Positions 45,946-57,097 of a DNA stretch of 64,000 nt are shown one piece after another. The stretch is taken from the NCBI GenBank assembly GCA_025094145.1, contig JALLLS010000065.1, forward strand, positions 1 through 64,000. The letters run 5' to 3'. The DNA is from Spinellus fusiger. Lineage: Eukaryota; Mucoromycota; Mucoromycetes; Mucorales; Phycomycetaceae. The notes beneath the pieces were generated by a model that was not told the origin of the DNA, searched no databases, and worked only from the letters and a program-made list of their open reading frames with translations. Positions within the stretch are counted from its first letter, which is position 1; every line of letters begins with the position of its first letter. Made by a program: the position numbers and the translations under genes.

Positions 45946-45953
45946 CACGTGAC
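45946..45953. promoter_or_regulatory. CACGTGAC E-box upstream of GPI8
   Basis: CACGTGAC ends 44 bases before the GPI8 start codon, in the divergent promoter shared with the F-box gene. It is the reverse complement of the GTCACGTG found 47 bases before RSC9. Confidence 0.45.
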
Positions 45954-45996
45954 TCAATCATGAGAGGGTAGGCACGTTGTTCCTTGCCCTTGAACC

Positions 45997-47600
45997 ATGC
46001 TGTCACTCCGCCCATGGATCCTAATGACTGCCTGCTTGACATTGTGTTTAGCACTTAGTCAGGAAGAGCAAGCAGAAAACTTCTTTAGTCAAGGAGGACA
46101 TACAAACAACTGGGCTGTTTTGGTGTGCACCTCTCGATTCTGGTTCAACTACCGTCATGTAGCCAACACTCTCTCCATGTACCGTACTGTTAAGCGACTT
46201 GGTATTCCTGACTCCAATATCATTCTTATGCTGGCAGATGATGTGTCCTGCAATGCCCGTAACAAGTATCCAGCGACTGTCTATAACAATGCTGCCCGTT
46301 TCCTTGACTTGTATGGAGATAATGTGGAAGTAGACTACAGGGGCTATGAGGTTACTGTAGAGAACTTTATTCGTATGCTGACAGGTAAGTCTCCCTTATA
46401 GAATGAAAGAGTCCATAAACCTATATTGTTGCTGGAAGACAAGCTATGGGATGTATTTTGTGGAGCTAACTCTCCTGTGGTATTCACATATATTTAGGCC
46501 GCGTATCCCCCGATACACCACGCTCCAAACGGTTGCTCTCCGACGACCGCTCCAACATCCTCGTCTATATGACAGGACATGGAGGTGATGAGTTTTTAAA
46601 GTTTCAAGATGCAGAAGAAATTAGCGCCTATGATTTAGCAGATGCGTTCAAGCAAATGTCAGAGAAGAAGAGGTAGGCAAACAAACAAACCAGCAGGCTC
46701 ATCTAGAGCCATGGGGATGTGTGTCTTCTCCCCCTTGTTATATGCATAGATACAATGAAATTTTCTTTATGATTGATACGTGCCAGGCCAATACAATGTA
46801 CAGTAAATTCGACTCTCCTAATATTCTTGCTACTGGAAGCAGCCAATTAGGCGAGAGTTCATTTTCGGTAAGATGTCTATTAAAGTGTGCCATTAAAGTT
46901 ATGTGTAAATTAGCATCATACAGATTATGAAATTGGTGTGGCTGTCATTGATAGCTATACTTATTATAATCTTGAGTTTTTGGAGAATATCAATATGGCA
47001 AGCAATAAGACACTACAAGATTTGGTAATACTCATGCGCGTAAAATGTACTCATTTAGATAAATATAGTTTGATACCTATGATCCTGTTCAAATAAGCTC
47101 ACATCCTGGCATCCGTTCAGATTTATTTCATAGACCTCTTGATAAGGTAAGCTTAATTGTAGGGCGTGTATTGAGTTTAACTTCCGTCCTACCTTTTATT
47201 AGGTGAAAGTTACCGACTTTTTTGGTAATGTTCAGAATGTGGAGCTTACCCGCTCCAGATATCCACTTGTAGAGTATACTCCTTTAACAGAAGAGGTAAG
47301 CCTACAGAACATGGGAAGAGGCGCCATGAAGAGTCATGGAGAGAATATAAGCGTCATACAGGTGTACTCATTCTGTCCATGCGTAAGGTGCCACAGGAAC
47401 AGGCGAACAAGTCAGAGACAGCCCGCCTATCAAGCAAACCATCTCATCTCTACACCTACCATTCCTTTGATGTGAAGCGCACCCACTCATCTCCTAGTCT
47501 GAATGAATGGCTACGCTCTCTTGGACTATCATCACTGCTAAATGCTATTGCTATTCTTGCAGTCTGCTATAGTGTTGGTCGAGCTATGAGTGCAGCCTAA
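45997..47600 (+). CDS. GPI8: GPI-anchor transamidase catalytic subunit Gpi8
   Basis: Seven exons (45997-46384, 46498-46672, 46750-46867, 46914-47024, 47069-47146, 47203-47295, 47334-47600) give 409 residues, the family's usual size. A signal peptide ('[14 protein letters not shown]') precedes the C13 caspase-like fold: '[20 protein letters not shown]', '[14 protein letters not shown]', '[18 protein letters not shown]' and '[17 protein letters not shown]'. In this model the catalytic His and Cys fall at residues 157 and 199, the same numbers as in yeast Gpi8. The C-terminus has one membrane helix ('[17 protein letters not shown]'). Gpi8 cleaves the C-terminal signal of precursors and transfers them to GPI in the ER. 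The last intron (38 nt) is the least certain. Confidence 0.95.
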
Positions 47601-47992
47601 AAGAGTCTTCTGTACTAAGGCTACTTTAGTAGAGAATATTTGGATCTATCCTACATTTTTCTCCCTTTCTTCTTTCTTCTATTCATATCCACACCCTCTC
47701 ACTACCACCAGGATATTCATACACCTATATAAAGGACTTTTCTCTTTTATTGTTGCTATGACTACTCTTAAGGCATTAAAGGACATTGCTATTTCTTTCT
47801 TTTCAAGTGGAAATATGTAACAGACAACCCAAGGTTATTCCTAGTTACTTGAGAGAATCCAATAAGAATACACTAGGGATGTTGATAATAAGCAAGTGTT
47901 TCATTCTGTTAGCAGAATACCAAGGGATCTTTTCTATAGATATAGATATAGAAATGGGAAGAGCGGAGTACCTCCGATTCTTTTTATATATA
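47601..47992. other. Spacer between GPI8 and the transposon
   Basis: Only the GPI8 3' region; nothing else recognised. Confidence 0.5.
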
Positions 47993-48012
47993 CACTATTT
48001 TCACTTATTATT

Positions 48013-48105
48013 GTCGCACTTTTGGAAAAAAATATGTCGCACTTTTGGAAAAAAAATTGTCGCACTTTTGGAAAAAAACTTAGCACACAAGTGGAAAAAA
48101 ACTTG
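48013..48105. repeat. Subterminal tandem repeats of the transposon
   Basis: Three copies of GTCGCACTTTTGGAAAAAAA at about 23-bp spacing, then a degenerate fourth (CACAAGTGGAAAAAAAC). The first overlaps the terminal repeat. On the other side only partial TGCGACATA units are present (49582-49650), so the arrangement is asymmetric. These are candidate transposase-binding sites. Confidence 0.85.
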
Positions 48106-48172
48106 TCGCATTAATAAATTAAAAGATGGCGTATAAGTTGGATGCGACAAATGCGACATAAATGTTTTATTT

Positions 48173-49492
48173 TTAAAGAGGCTTCTCTTGTAAGCAATCC
48201 TCAAATCTATCGACAGAGTATTTGAAAAACCCTCTGAGGTCACCGAGAAGAACTTGGTTAGATGCATCGGCGATTCTAGATGACAGAGTTTCTTCTTCCA
48301 AGAGTCTTTCTCTTTTTAACCTGCTTTTGCAAACAGACCAGAATTGCTCAATGGGATTCAATTCTGGTGAGTAAGGGGGAAGATAAACACACTTGTACCC
48401 ACGGCCTTCAATGAAGCTTTTAATGTCTTCATTCATGTGGATGGGGGCGTTGTCCATAATCAAGTAATTATCCTTGAAAACATCTGGATAATTGTCCATG
48501 ACATCCATTGTATCGCTCAAGAAATTGATATAGTGGCCAGTAACAGTGCCTTTGCTTTGTTTTTGAGAAGGCCCACCAGATCCAGTAGTTCTTCTCTTCT
48601 TTGAAACAGGCAACATTCGGGGCCGTCTTACTTTTATGTTGACAAGGCCTTGAGCAGATGTTGCTCCCATAATAGTTGTTGTTTTAGCCCTCGTTCTTGG
48701 TACTTTTACTACTGCACGAGTACCTAATTTTGACCAAGCAAAAGTACGCTTCATGTTGATGTGGAATGCCGACTCATCTATAAAGACACAGTTGCTCATG
48801 TAGTCCATGTCTGTCTCCATCCATTTCTGTACCCACTCCTTTCGATTCTTGATTTTTTCAGGACTATTACGATCAACTGAATGAAAATGGGCTCTTTTCA
48901 GACTGATCTTACAATTTTTGGTGACAAAATTGTAGAGAGCTGTTTTCGATATCTCTAAATCAATAAAAGACGTTCTCAAACTCTCCATCATTTGATCCAG
49001 GACTAAAGAGGGCTGATCGTCCAATAAATCGACCAAAAATCTTTTGTGGCTATCGTCAAGTAGTGCTGGTCTACCAACTGGCCTTCCACTACCTTCTTTT
49101 CTGGCAATGAATGTCTGAGGGTTCTGCTGATCGTTTGAGTACCATCGCTGAGCAGTGCGTGGGTGGATTTGAAGTTTCAGCGCAGCAGCTCTGACGCTCA
49201 TACCCCTTTCATAAATCAATACAAACAACTGCTCTTTTTCGGAATCTTTGTAATGCCTGTGGATACCAGGAGCTCTGTTATCCTCTTCTGTATTGACATC
49301 TCTGTCTACGGATTGTTGTACATTTCTTCTTTCTGGCTTCTCGGGTGGTTTGAGGTCAAGGTACATCCCGAAATTTGTAACCGTCTCAATGGGGTACGTC
49401 TCCTCGTCTACCTCCATCTCCACTACTGTAACGGCTATGCCTTCATCATTATAGATATTTCCTTGGCCGTCTTCGTGCACAATGTTATTCAT
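48173..49492 (-). CDS. IS630/Tc1-superfamily DDE transposase
   Basis: 439 residues in one intronless frame. After an acidic N-terminus there is a helix-turn-helix ('DSEKEQLFVLIYERGMSVRA', 'ALKLQIHPRTAQRW') and a GRPV/GRPALL linker. A second DNA-binding segment follows, then the catalytic domain: Asp in 'NCVFIDESAFHINM', Asp in 'LIMDNAPIHMNED', Glu in 'LNPIEQFWSVCKSRLKR'. Thirty-four residues lie between the last two, giving DD34E. A basic insert ('KVRRPRMLPVSKKRRTTG') may act as a nuclear-localisation signal. All catalytic residues are present and there is no stop, so the protein is predicted to be active. Confidence 0.93.
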   Translation of the reverse strand: MNNIVHEDGQGNIYNDEGIAVTVVEMEVDEETYPIETVTNFGMYLDLKPPEKPERRNVQQSVDRDVNTEEDNRAPGIHRHYKDSEKEQLFVLIYERGMSVRAAALKLQIHPRTAQRWYSNDQQNPQTFIARKEGSGRPVGRPALLDDSHKRFLVDLLDDQPSLVLDQMMESLRTSFIDLEISKTALYNFVTKNCKISLKRAHFHSVDRNSPEKIKNRKEWVQKWMETDMDYMSNCVFIDESAFHINMKRTFAWSKLGTRAVVKVPRTRAKTTTIMGATSAQGLVNIKVRRPRMLPVSKKRRTTGSGGPSQKQSKGTVTGHYINFLSDTMDVMDNYPDVFKDNYLIMDNAPIHMNEDIKSFIEGRGYKCVYLPPYSPELNPIEQFWSVCKSRLKRERLLEEETLSSRIADASNQVLLGDLRGFFKYSVDRFEDCLQEKPL

Positions 49493-49776
49493 TTTTTAAG
49501 AAAAGTAAAATGTAAGAAAACCTCAAGTACTTAGAATACGCCAGTTTTAAATCTTTTACTATGCCAAATTTTAATTAATTAATGCGACATATTTTATCCC
49601 ATTAGTATGTCAAGTTTTAATTTATTAATGCGACATATTTTTCTCTAAAAGTGCGACAATAATAAGTGAAAATAGTGTATAAATTTATATTCACAAGTAA
49701 ATATGTTGAGATAAAATACCACCAAAAAAAGAACCTTGAATCCTACCAAAAGCATAACCAAACTACTCTACTACTG

Positions 49777-51740
49777 TTATTCTAGGCGTGTTTTCTCTGT
49801 TTCGATGTCTCTTGTTTGACTCTCGTATGTGCTGTTCTTATTTCCACGATAGATCAGTGTCTTGATCATCTCTTTACCATACAGTATCTGATAAAGAAGA
49901 ACAGCAGAAAATGTAGGCAATCCTATACCATCCAATTGGAAGTTACCCCATTGCAATACTGTCTGCATAGACACTCCAATAACAACTGGTAGATATGAGT
50001 TACACCGTTTCCTTATCATTGATCCAACCTACTTGGAATACCAGCCACCAACATGTTACGTGTATCCTTAAAATCAACTTGGTGTTCTACCCAAATTCTT
50101 GCTCCAGACATAGTGATCAATCCAGACAAAACAATAGACAGACCTCCAAACACACCACTTGGGATTGTATGAATAGCAGCACCAAACTTCTGAATAAATC
50201 CAAGCAAAACAGCAATCAAAGCAGCAATTAAGAAGATAATGGTGGAGAATACTCTTGTCACTGCCATCACTCCAATGTTTTCAGCATACGTTGTAGTGCC
50301 TGGCCCACCTCCTGCAGCAGAAATCATAGTAGAAATAGCATCACCAAGAATAGCACGACCAAAGTATTTGTCAAGAGACACCTCAGCCATAGCACCCACG
50401 GCTTTGATATGTCCCAAATTTTCCGCCAATAACACAACACATACAGGGACAATGGTACTGATAGCTTGGCCTTGAAAGGTAGGACGAGTGAATGTGGGTG
50501 CCGCAAACCATTTAGCTTCATACACCCCAGTATAATCTATCTCCGGTGCAATTCCTGTACGACTACAAGCAAAATGGATCAAATAGCCTACCACCATGCC
50601 AATAAGAATAGGAAAGTGTTTCAATATGCCAGGTGCATAGACACTCGTCAACGAAATAATCATTATGGTTGTAAAGGCCATCCAACCATCAAAGGAGGTT
50701 TGGGTTGCTGCTTGGAAAGAAGAAAGGGAAAGATGGGCGCCAATGGTCATAACAACAGTACCTGTTACAACTATAGTGTGTACAAATGTGAATACAGATA
50801 GAACTTTTGTGGCCATTCTATCCTTATCTTTGTATCTACTCAAGAATAAACTTACCTGGAGGCATAAAGAATTCAATCCATTTATGGCCAGCCACAATAA
50901 CAATAATACCAATGACTCCAAGTACTAACCCACAAATGAGAATGCCTCCCAGTGCTACATCAAGGTGGGGATTGGGGCCTGAGGTAGGAGAGTAGGTATA
51001 TCCAGTGGAGGAAGTAACAACTCCAATAAATCCAAAAGAGGACCCCAAGTAAGAGGGAACTGGTGAGACAAAGGCAGTATACGGATTAATAAAGAGTTTA
51101 GAATAAAGTTGGAATTATTCCTTAATATATTCATATGTAGGTGGAGGTGTAAGATGTATATAGAGAAATGAGGATGGGATGAGGTACCAACATACCTCTG
51201 CCACCAGTTGTAATGAAGAATATGAGTGTACCAATACCAGAGAAAAATAAGGTAGCTATAATAGAATACATATGTTATTCTTTCTATCTCTTTAATTTTA
51301 CACAGTAGACAAATGAACATACTATTGATACTTATTCCCATTAGAAGAGGTCCTAAATATAAAATAGAAATAAATACAGGACAAAATACATTCATGAGAT
51401 TTATATTTACCAATAACAGTAGAGCCAAACATAGTCAAGACATGCTGCAGACCCATCAATAAACATTGAGCTACTTTTGGCCTTTCTTCTATATGAATTG
51501 GGCCTAGACATACTCAAGGTTATTGATGAACTTTCTTTTTCTAATTTGTATGAATATTTGTATGTATATTTGGATAGAACAATATATTCTGCTGATCGAG
51601 TTACCCGATGTTTTTAAAGTGTAGGTCGGAAAATAAGTCTTCCAAAAAGGTGTTGATGTGTCCAATTGACTTTCTGACCCTTGTGCATAATCCTCTGAAT
51701 TGCCATTGTCCAGAAAGGATGTGTTTGTCGTTGATCTCAT
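49777..51740 (-). CDS. UraA-like nucleobase (uracil/xanthine) permease, NCS2 family
   Basis: Seven exons (51605-51740, 51411-51503, 51323-51352, 51196-51255, 50856-51059, 50042-50770, 49777-49985) give 486 residues. 'LLMGLQHVLTMFGSTVIGPL' and 'PSYLGSSFGFIGVVTS' match the first helices of UraA-type carriers. 'GPGTTTYAENIGVMAVTRVF' holds the NCS2 signature around the substrate site, and 'IPSGVFGGLSIVLSGLITMS' lies in the gate domain. About 12-14 helices are expected, with a hydrophilic tail. It is closer to bacterial uracil permeases than to the fungal UapA purine carriers in length and signature, though it has six introns. The last donor (50041) was chosen because it keeps frame with 'VVIGVSMQTVLQW'. 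Confidence 0.9.
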
Positions 51741-52899
51741 AAAAACAGTGTTGAGGAAATAAAAAGAAAAAGAATAAAATAAAAAAGAAAATAAAAGAAA
51801 ATAAAAGAGAGTTAAAGGTTTTCTGTACTATGGAATGGTAATTATAGTAAGACTCTTATCTGTAAATATACAATTCATACACGCATGCATATCTAAATAT
51901 ATTTCTTATTATCTACCATAACATCTAAGGTAAGCCCTATAGACTCTATGACTCCGCTTTGATAAGAGATGTTAATAAAAGATAGATTACATAATTCACT
52001 TGCATTCGATTATTTATTCTGTATAGATTACTATAAGAGATATTGTGGATCTACTATTCATTTTCTTAAGCTCATGGGAGATATAGCCTAGATAATACAA
52101 ACACAAAGTGAAATACTAATTTACTAATTTAAGGGTTGTAGATGTAAAGTATACAGGGACAATGCCTGATTTTGATCAGCTGCAGCCAGCTAAGCCTAAG
52201 AAAACAGAAGAAAATAATTTAACTCCCTTTTGTCATGCAAGATCACCTCAATTCTATTTTCTCATCATTGTCATAGGATAAAAAATCAAAACGCCTTACA
52301 AGTGCTTACTATGAAGAAATTAGTGTAATATTACCACTATTATGAAGAGACATGCCTATATTAAAGATTATGTCCCTTTCATTGAATCTTCCTCAGCACA
52401 CCTTCACTGGTGTAGAATTTTCATGACTGTAAGTATGTATTCCATTGCTTGGCTCTAATAGTTTTTTTTCACAACAATCGACTAACTTTTGTTAAATATT
52501 GACATGTGTTAGTTCTATTCTATCTAATGAATCAATATATGGGCTGAGTCTTCACCATTGTTTCTGTAGAATATACATTGATTTCCCATCAGCAGTAGAG
52601 AGTGCTAAAAGTATCTTATATGCACACTATATTAAGTAGAGCAAACTCATGTCTAGTGGGTTTAGTGTGCTTAATCTTAATTCATATAACAATACTAATG
52701 CTCATGTTCCATGCAAAGAATAAAATAAAGCGACCAACAAACAAATATACATACAAACACAGTAATGTTTATTGAACAAGATAGTATATGGTTTACAGTT
52801 AAATTTACAATAGACATTTATCTGACTAGGAGAAGTAAGATAGAGCATTAGCATGTCATACTCAATAGAAAGAAAAAGAAGAAAAAAGAAAGAGATTCA
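51741..52899. other. AT-rich intergenic, nothing recognised
   Basis: Upstream region of the permease and downstream region of the crystallin-like gene. No gene, RNA or notable repeat seen. Confidence 0.5.
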
Positions 52900-53483
52900 C
52901 TATGTTCTTCTTAATAAGACGGGTCGTATTTTGGTTATTTTGACAGAGCGTGCTTTGACAGACACATTATGAGTACTGTTATAAACGCATGCTGAATGAA
53001 GAGTAAAGGAAGATGCACCTCGGCAACCAAAAGCCTAAATTAAACAGTGTGGATGTAAATATCCTGAGAAAGAAAGAGAATTTACCCTATAGAATGTTAT
53101 CTTGACCATTGGATCATTAGTGATCACAGAGCCAATAGACTTGGAAGATACATCCCAGCAAGGAGGCTGACCTATACTTTGCTTTATAAGTAACTATGGA
53201 TATATAGATATATACAAACATATAGAATTGATGAACTAGTAAAGCATCATCCACTTAAGAAATAAAATAAAGTCTTACCACCATTCTTTAATTTGAAATG
53301 CTCCGAGGTTCCTTTGAGATGGGGTCCAGAATAGATATCCATATAGAATTCACGAGGTCGCTGGAGAGAGAGCAGAACCAGAGGATCTTTCCTATAAATC
53401 ATACGAGAGTTCATCTTGGCTGATGTCAGGCTTTGAGTCATAGACAATGCAATACAGATAAAATAAATATTAAAGATATGCAT
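52900..53483 (-). CDS. Small secreted beta/gamma-crystallin-like protein
   Basis: Three exons (53279-53483, 53086-53171, 52900-53034) give 141 residues. A signal peptide ('FNIYFICIALSMTQSLTSA') is followed by one domain. 'FYMDIYSGPHLKGTSEHF', 'CWDVSSKSIGSVITND' and 'VKITFYRAFGCRGASSFTLH' fit the aromatic-x-glycine, 'C-n-l...S-S-v' and second-motif pattern of single beta/gamma-crystallin domains, as in microbial calcium-binding members and some antimicrobial or inhibitor proteins. It has four cysteines, probably in disulfides. The acceptor at 53172 (AAAGTATAG) was chosen because nearer ones break the frame. Function unknown: secreted, possibly calcium-binding or wall-associated. Confidence 0.7.
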
Positions 53484-54149
53484 ATCAACAAGTTAAAGAT
53501 CAAAGACTAAAGTAATAGTAAATGGTTATATATGTACAAGTCAATAGAATAAAGTACAGGCTAATGTTAGCTTCATTTATACTGATTTTACTTGCTTATC
53601 TTATAGATCTCTTACAGAATTATACAATCACATATATTATAGTATCTATTTTATGATGTATTTGTGGACCCTAGAAGAGTAATAATGATGCTATAGTCTT
53701 GAGTGATAATAATAGCATCAATAATGACTATACGGATCTATCAGAAGCACATTTTATAGTCTATTGTTGACTGATTTGATCTAGTTTGTATTTTCAATAG
53801 CTAGTATTTATAGCACAGTATTCTCACACCACCTATAATAACAAAATAACTAAGCTTTATCTACATACCCAGATATTTGGCACTAAATAGTACTTTTTTC
53901 TCATTTAATGGCTTCATCAAGAAATACATTATTGTTTATTTCTATAAAAACAAGGTTAGCGAGTTTGTTTATTCTTTTCATTTTCATTTATTTTTTATTT
54001 AAACTGATGTCATATTGTTTTTATACACTAAAATAGGTCTAGCAAAATAAAATAAAATGGCAAAAGAGTGTGTTCTTTGTGTATATATTTATATATATAT
54101 ATATATGTGTATGTGTGTGTGTGTGTGGAGTTTTCGGTGTTGTTCTTCA
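53484..54149. other. AT-rich intergenic, nothing recognised
   Basis: Contains a TA/TG microsatellite near 54085-54126 at the 3' end of HFI1. No gene seen. Confidence 0.5.
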
Positions 54150-55735
54150 TTAAACTTCAAATTCACCTTCCGAAGTAGACTCTCCATCTGATCTTTCTTC
54201 TTCATCACTTTCAAGTACAGTCAACTTTTCAGCATTCAAAGGTGTTTCGACAAGTACATAGGGAGATAGATGAAAGGAAAAGGCAAGATCACGAAGGTTC
54301 AATGATTCTTTTTGCTTCTCACCGTTTTGTGACAGAGGATGGGCATCAAAAATGGAGGTTCTTTCTGAGTGGAGTCCTGGTAGAGAATTCAACGGCATAT
54401 TACTACTACTATTTCCCATCCCCATACCACCACCACTGCCATTACCACCAAGACTATGATTATGGCTAAGAGTATGGCTGAGACTATGGCTACGGGGATG
54501 GTTATGGCTAATGTTATGGCTATGAGAATGACTGTGATTAAGGTGGTGGTTAAGGGTGTGATGGGCATTATGAATGGGTAGGAGACTAGTAGTATTCGCA
54601 CTCGCAGGATGATTAGATTGCATACGGACACCAATGGGTCGATTAATACGCCTCTTGGTAATGGTGCTAAATATAATAGATTTGATGTAGCTCTAATCCA
54701 TTATAGCCATACCCATCAAGGTGAATTAATATTAATGGTTCTTTCTAGTCCATTCACTTGCCTCTGTAGCAAATAGCATGGCATGGACAGTATCTTCTGT
54801 TACTCCTCCCAGCAGTCCATTCTCCAAGGCAGAACTTGTCATACGTGAATGAAGAGCCTGTGCATTAGGAAGCTCTTTGAGATCACTACATAATGGTGCA
54901 AGTAATCCACGAGCGTAGTCTGCATTAAAACCTAAATAAATAAAACAATAAAACAAAGGGATCAACTACATCTTTCTTGATATCTAGGATTCTTACTAGG
55001 AGAAAGAGGTAGAGAAGGTGTTTGCCCTACACGTGGTCCTAACAATGTATCAACAAATGGCTTTAGTCTGTCTTTATCGCCTGTCTATACACATCGATGG
55101 CTTGTTAATAACATATCCACAGAAGAACACACTCCTCAAGCTACCTTGACAAGCATCTTGAGTCTATCCCTTTCTGTCTTTGAGAGTGCCATCACATCCA
55201 TCTTGAGCTTTCGTTTGCGCGGATCTTGGCCCTGGTCATGGTCCAATGCTCCTTCTTTACCACGCTTCCGTTTAGCCCACCCAACAGCACGATCTCTTGA
55301 AGGAGGAGGCACTGATATTTGTGCATTATGGATGGTACTGAGGATAAAGGCATTGTGAAGATGGGCTGTCATAGTAAAAGAACAGCCGGTGAGTCAATAA
55401 AAGAAAACACAAGTTATCTATTGTAGAACTGCAGAACTGTGTTGCTTACCGTGCTGACGGCTCAAATAAAGACTGGCATAAAAGTCAAACTCTTGACGAT
55501 TGAGTTTTCCTACGATAAAATCACGAAGAGCGTCCCAATACAACTGTCCATTCTCTCCCAATGCGTCAGCCAACTGTTGTTTGAGTGCAATGACATCTTG
55601 TCTTCCATTGGCAATAGTTTGTGAAAAGTGATTTTGCTGTCTGTCTCGATACTTTTGGGAATGACTAGTGTCATGAGATGAATTTGACTTTTCGGTAGAT
55701 GCATTGATGGTGGGTGCTGCCATGGTAACAGTCAT
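54150..55735 (-). CDS. HFI1: SAGA complex subunit Hfi1/Ada1
   Basis: Five exons (55450-55735, 55145-55365, 54997-55084, 54762-54931, 54150-54653) give 422 residues from ATG 55735. The diagnostic block is 'VIALKQQLADALGENG', 'LYWDALRDFIVGKLNRQEFD', 'FYASLYLSRQH' and, across the first junction, 'AHLHNAFILSTIHNAQIS', the SAGA-Tad1 motif. A basic stretch ('RKRKLKMDVMALSKTERD') follows, then a histone-fold-like region ('LPNAQALHSRMTSSALENG') and a His/Ser/Asn-rich tail ending in acidic residues ('EEERSDGESTSEGEFEV'). Hfi1 scaffolds the SAGA core and pairs with Taf12. The fourth intron appears to use a GC donor (GAG|GCAAGT). Confidence 0.93.
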
Positions 55736-57097
55736 ATTACCAATGGGGGAAAACAATTGATTATAATGAGAGTAGAAAAAATAAAAATAAAGGCGTACAA
55801 TACTGTGGGTGAGTATGTATGATTTGAACTCAGATGAGTAGAAAGGTGAGCGAGAGTCTCTTTGGCATTCACCTCTGTCAGTGACTGATACTTAATAAAG
55901 AAAGATAAGATATTATATAGATAGTATCCACCAGTAGTCTATAGTATAAATAAAAGAAATAAAATGAAAAGATACTATATGAATCAATATAGATTATTCT
56001 TCACTATTAATAAGTAAAAGTATAACACAGATAGACTGCACGGAAAAGGTTATAGTGTTATTATTCAAATAGCAGATAATAATAATAATAGAGAGTAGAG
56101 AATAGCTAAAGTGTTAATTATTCATTGTATCTTATGGGTATCTTTACACTAATACTATTCCCCCCTATAAGAAAATAATGCAGATGTATAGACTTATATA
56201 GCTAAAAAAATCATTCCAGATATAATCACCTTTTGTTCAATGTTTTTTTTTACCATAGAGTAGGTTCGATGCTATACTTTGATGAAATTTCAAATAAGTC
56301 CTGAAAAAACTAGGCTAGTGTAGTAAAGGTATTAACTATATAATATATATAGTACACGGTATACAATAATAAACACTTCTATTCTATACATATTTCATTA
56401 TACACCCATTGAGTTACATTTATAGATGTAGCCTAATAGTAAATAGAAAGAGAGTTATGGACACAGTAGCAAGGCAGAGTGTAAAATCTATTTCTTCAAA
56501 GAGATATACCTGTTCCATAGTAGCAATAAAGTTGACATGTACTAGAAATCAAGAACAACCAATCAAGAAAACAATATCTATTAAAACAACTGATCGACTG
56601 TGTGGCCATTATATATCCTCTATTTACTCATTTTTATCTATAATTAATTTAAAAAATATCTTTATTTAATGCCAAAGTTAATACTATTGAAAAACCCAAA
56701 AAACAAGAAGTGTGTTTTGTTTGAATTAAAAAGGATATATTTCTCAAAGATTTATTGTATGATTTTTGACCTACTTATATACATATTTCTGTCTATCCTA
56801 CAAAGATCTAAGTTATACAGTAATAGCTTCTCAGTAAATTCAGGGATGAATTTCCTTCCCTTGTCCTATATGTGTCTCAAGGGAGGAAAAACCTTCATAT
56901 TTACAACAATACAATAGACTATTCAAGTAGTTTGATTTGTTTTTCAGAGTTTCTAAGAACCACCATGGTAATGTATAGAGTAGAAAATATAAATAAAAGA
57001 TAAAGAAATGAATATTTTATATGGTAAAACTCAAACTATCATTTCCTTTTAAAAAATACACTTTTGCCTATACTACTCTAAAATCTATTAGAAAAGA
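55736..57097. other. AT-rich intergenic, nothing recognised
   Basis: Scattered short open frames without family resemblance. No RNA gene or structured repeat was seen. Confidence 0.45.

Larger units (their letters stand above)
47993..49677. mobile_element. Apparently intact Tc1/IS630-type (DD34E) transposon
   Basis: The 1,685-bp unit is bounded by inverted repeats beginning CACTATTTTCACTTATTATT. About 48 bases match at each end (47993-48040 and 49630-49677) with only three or so mismatches. It is flanked by TA on both sides (47991-47992, 49678-49679), the standard Tc1 target duplication. It carries one uninterrupted transposase gene on the minus strand. Near-identical ends and an open gene indicate a recent insertion. 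It separates GPI8 from the permease gene without disrupting either. Confidence 0.93.
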
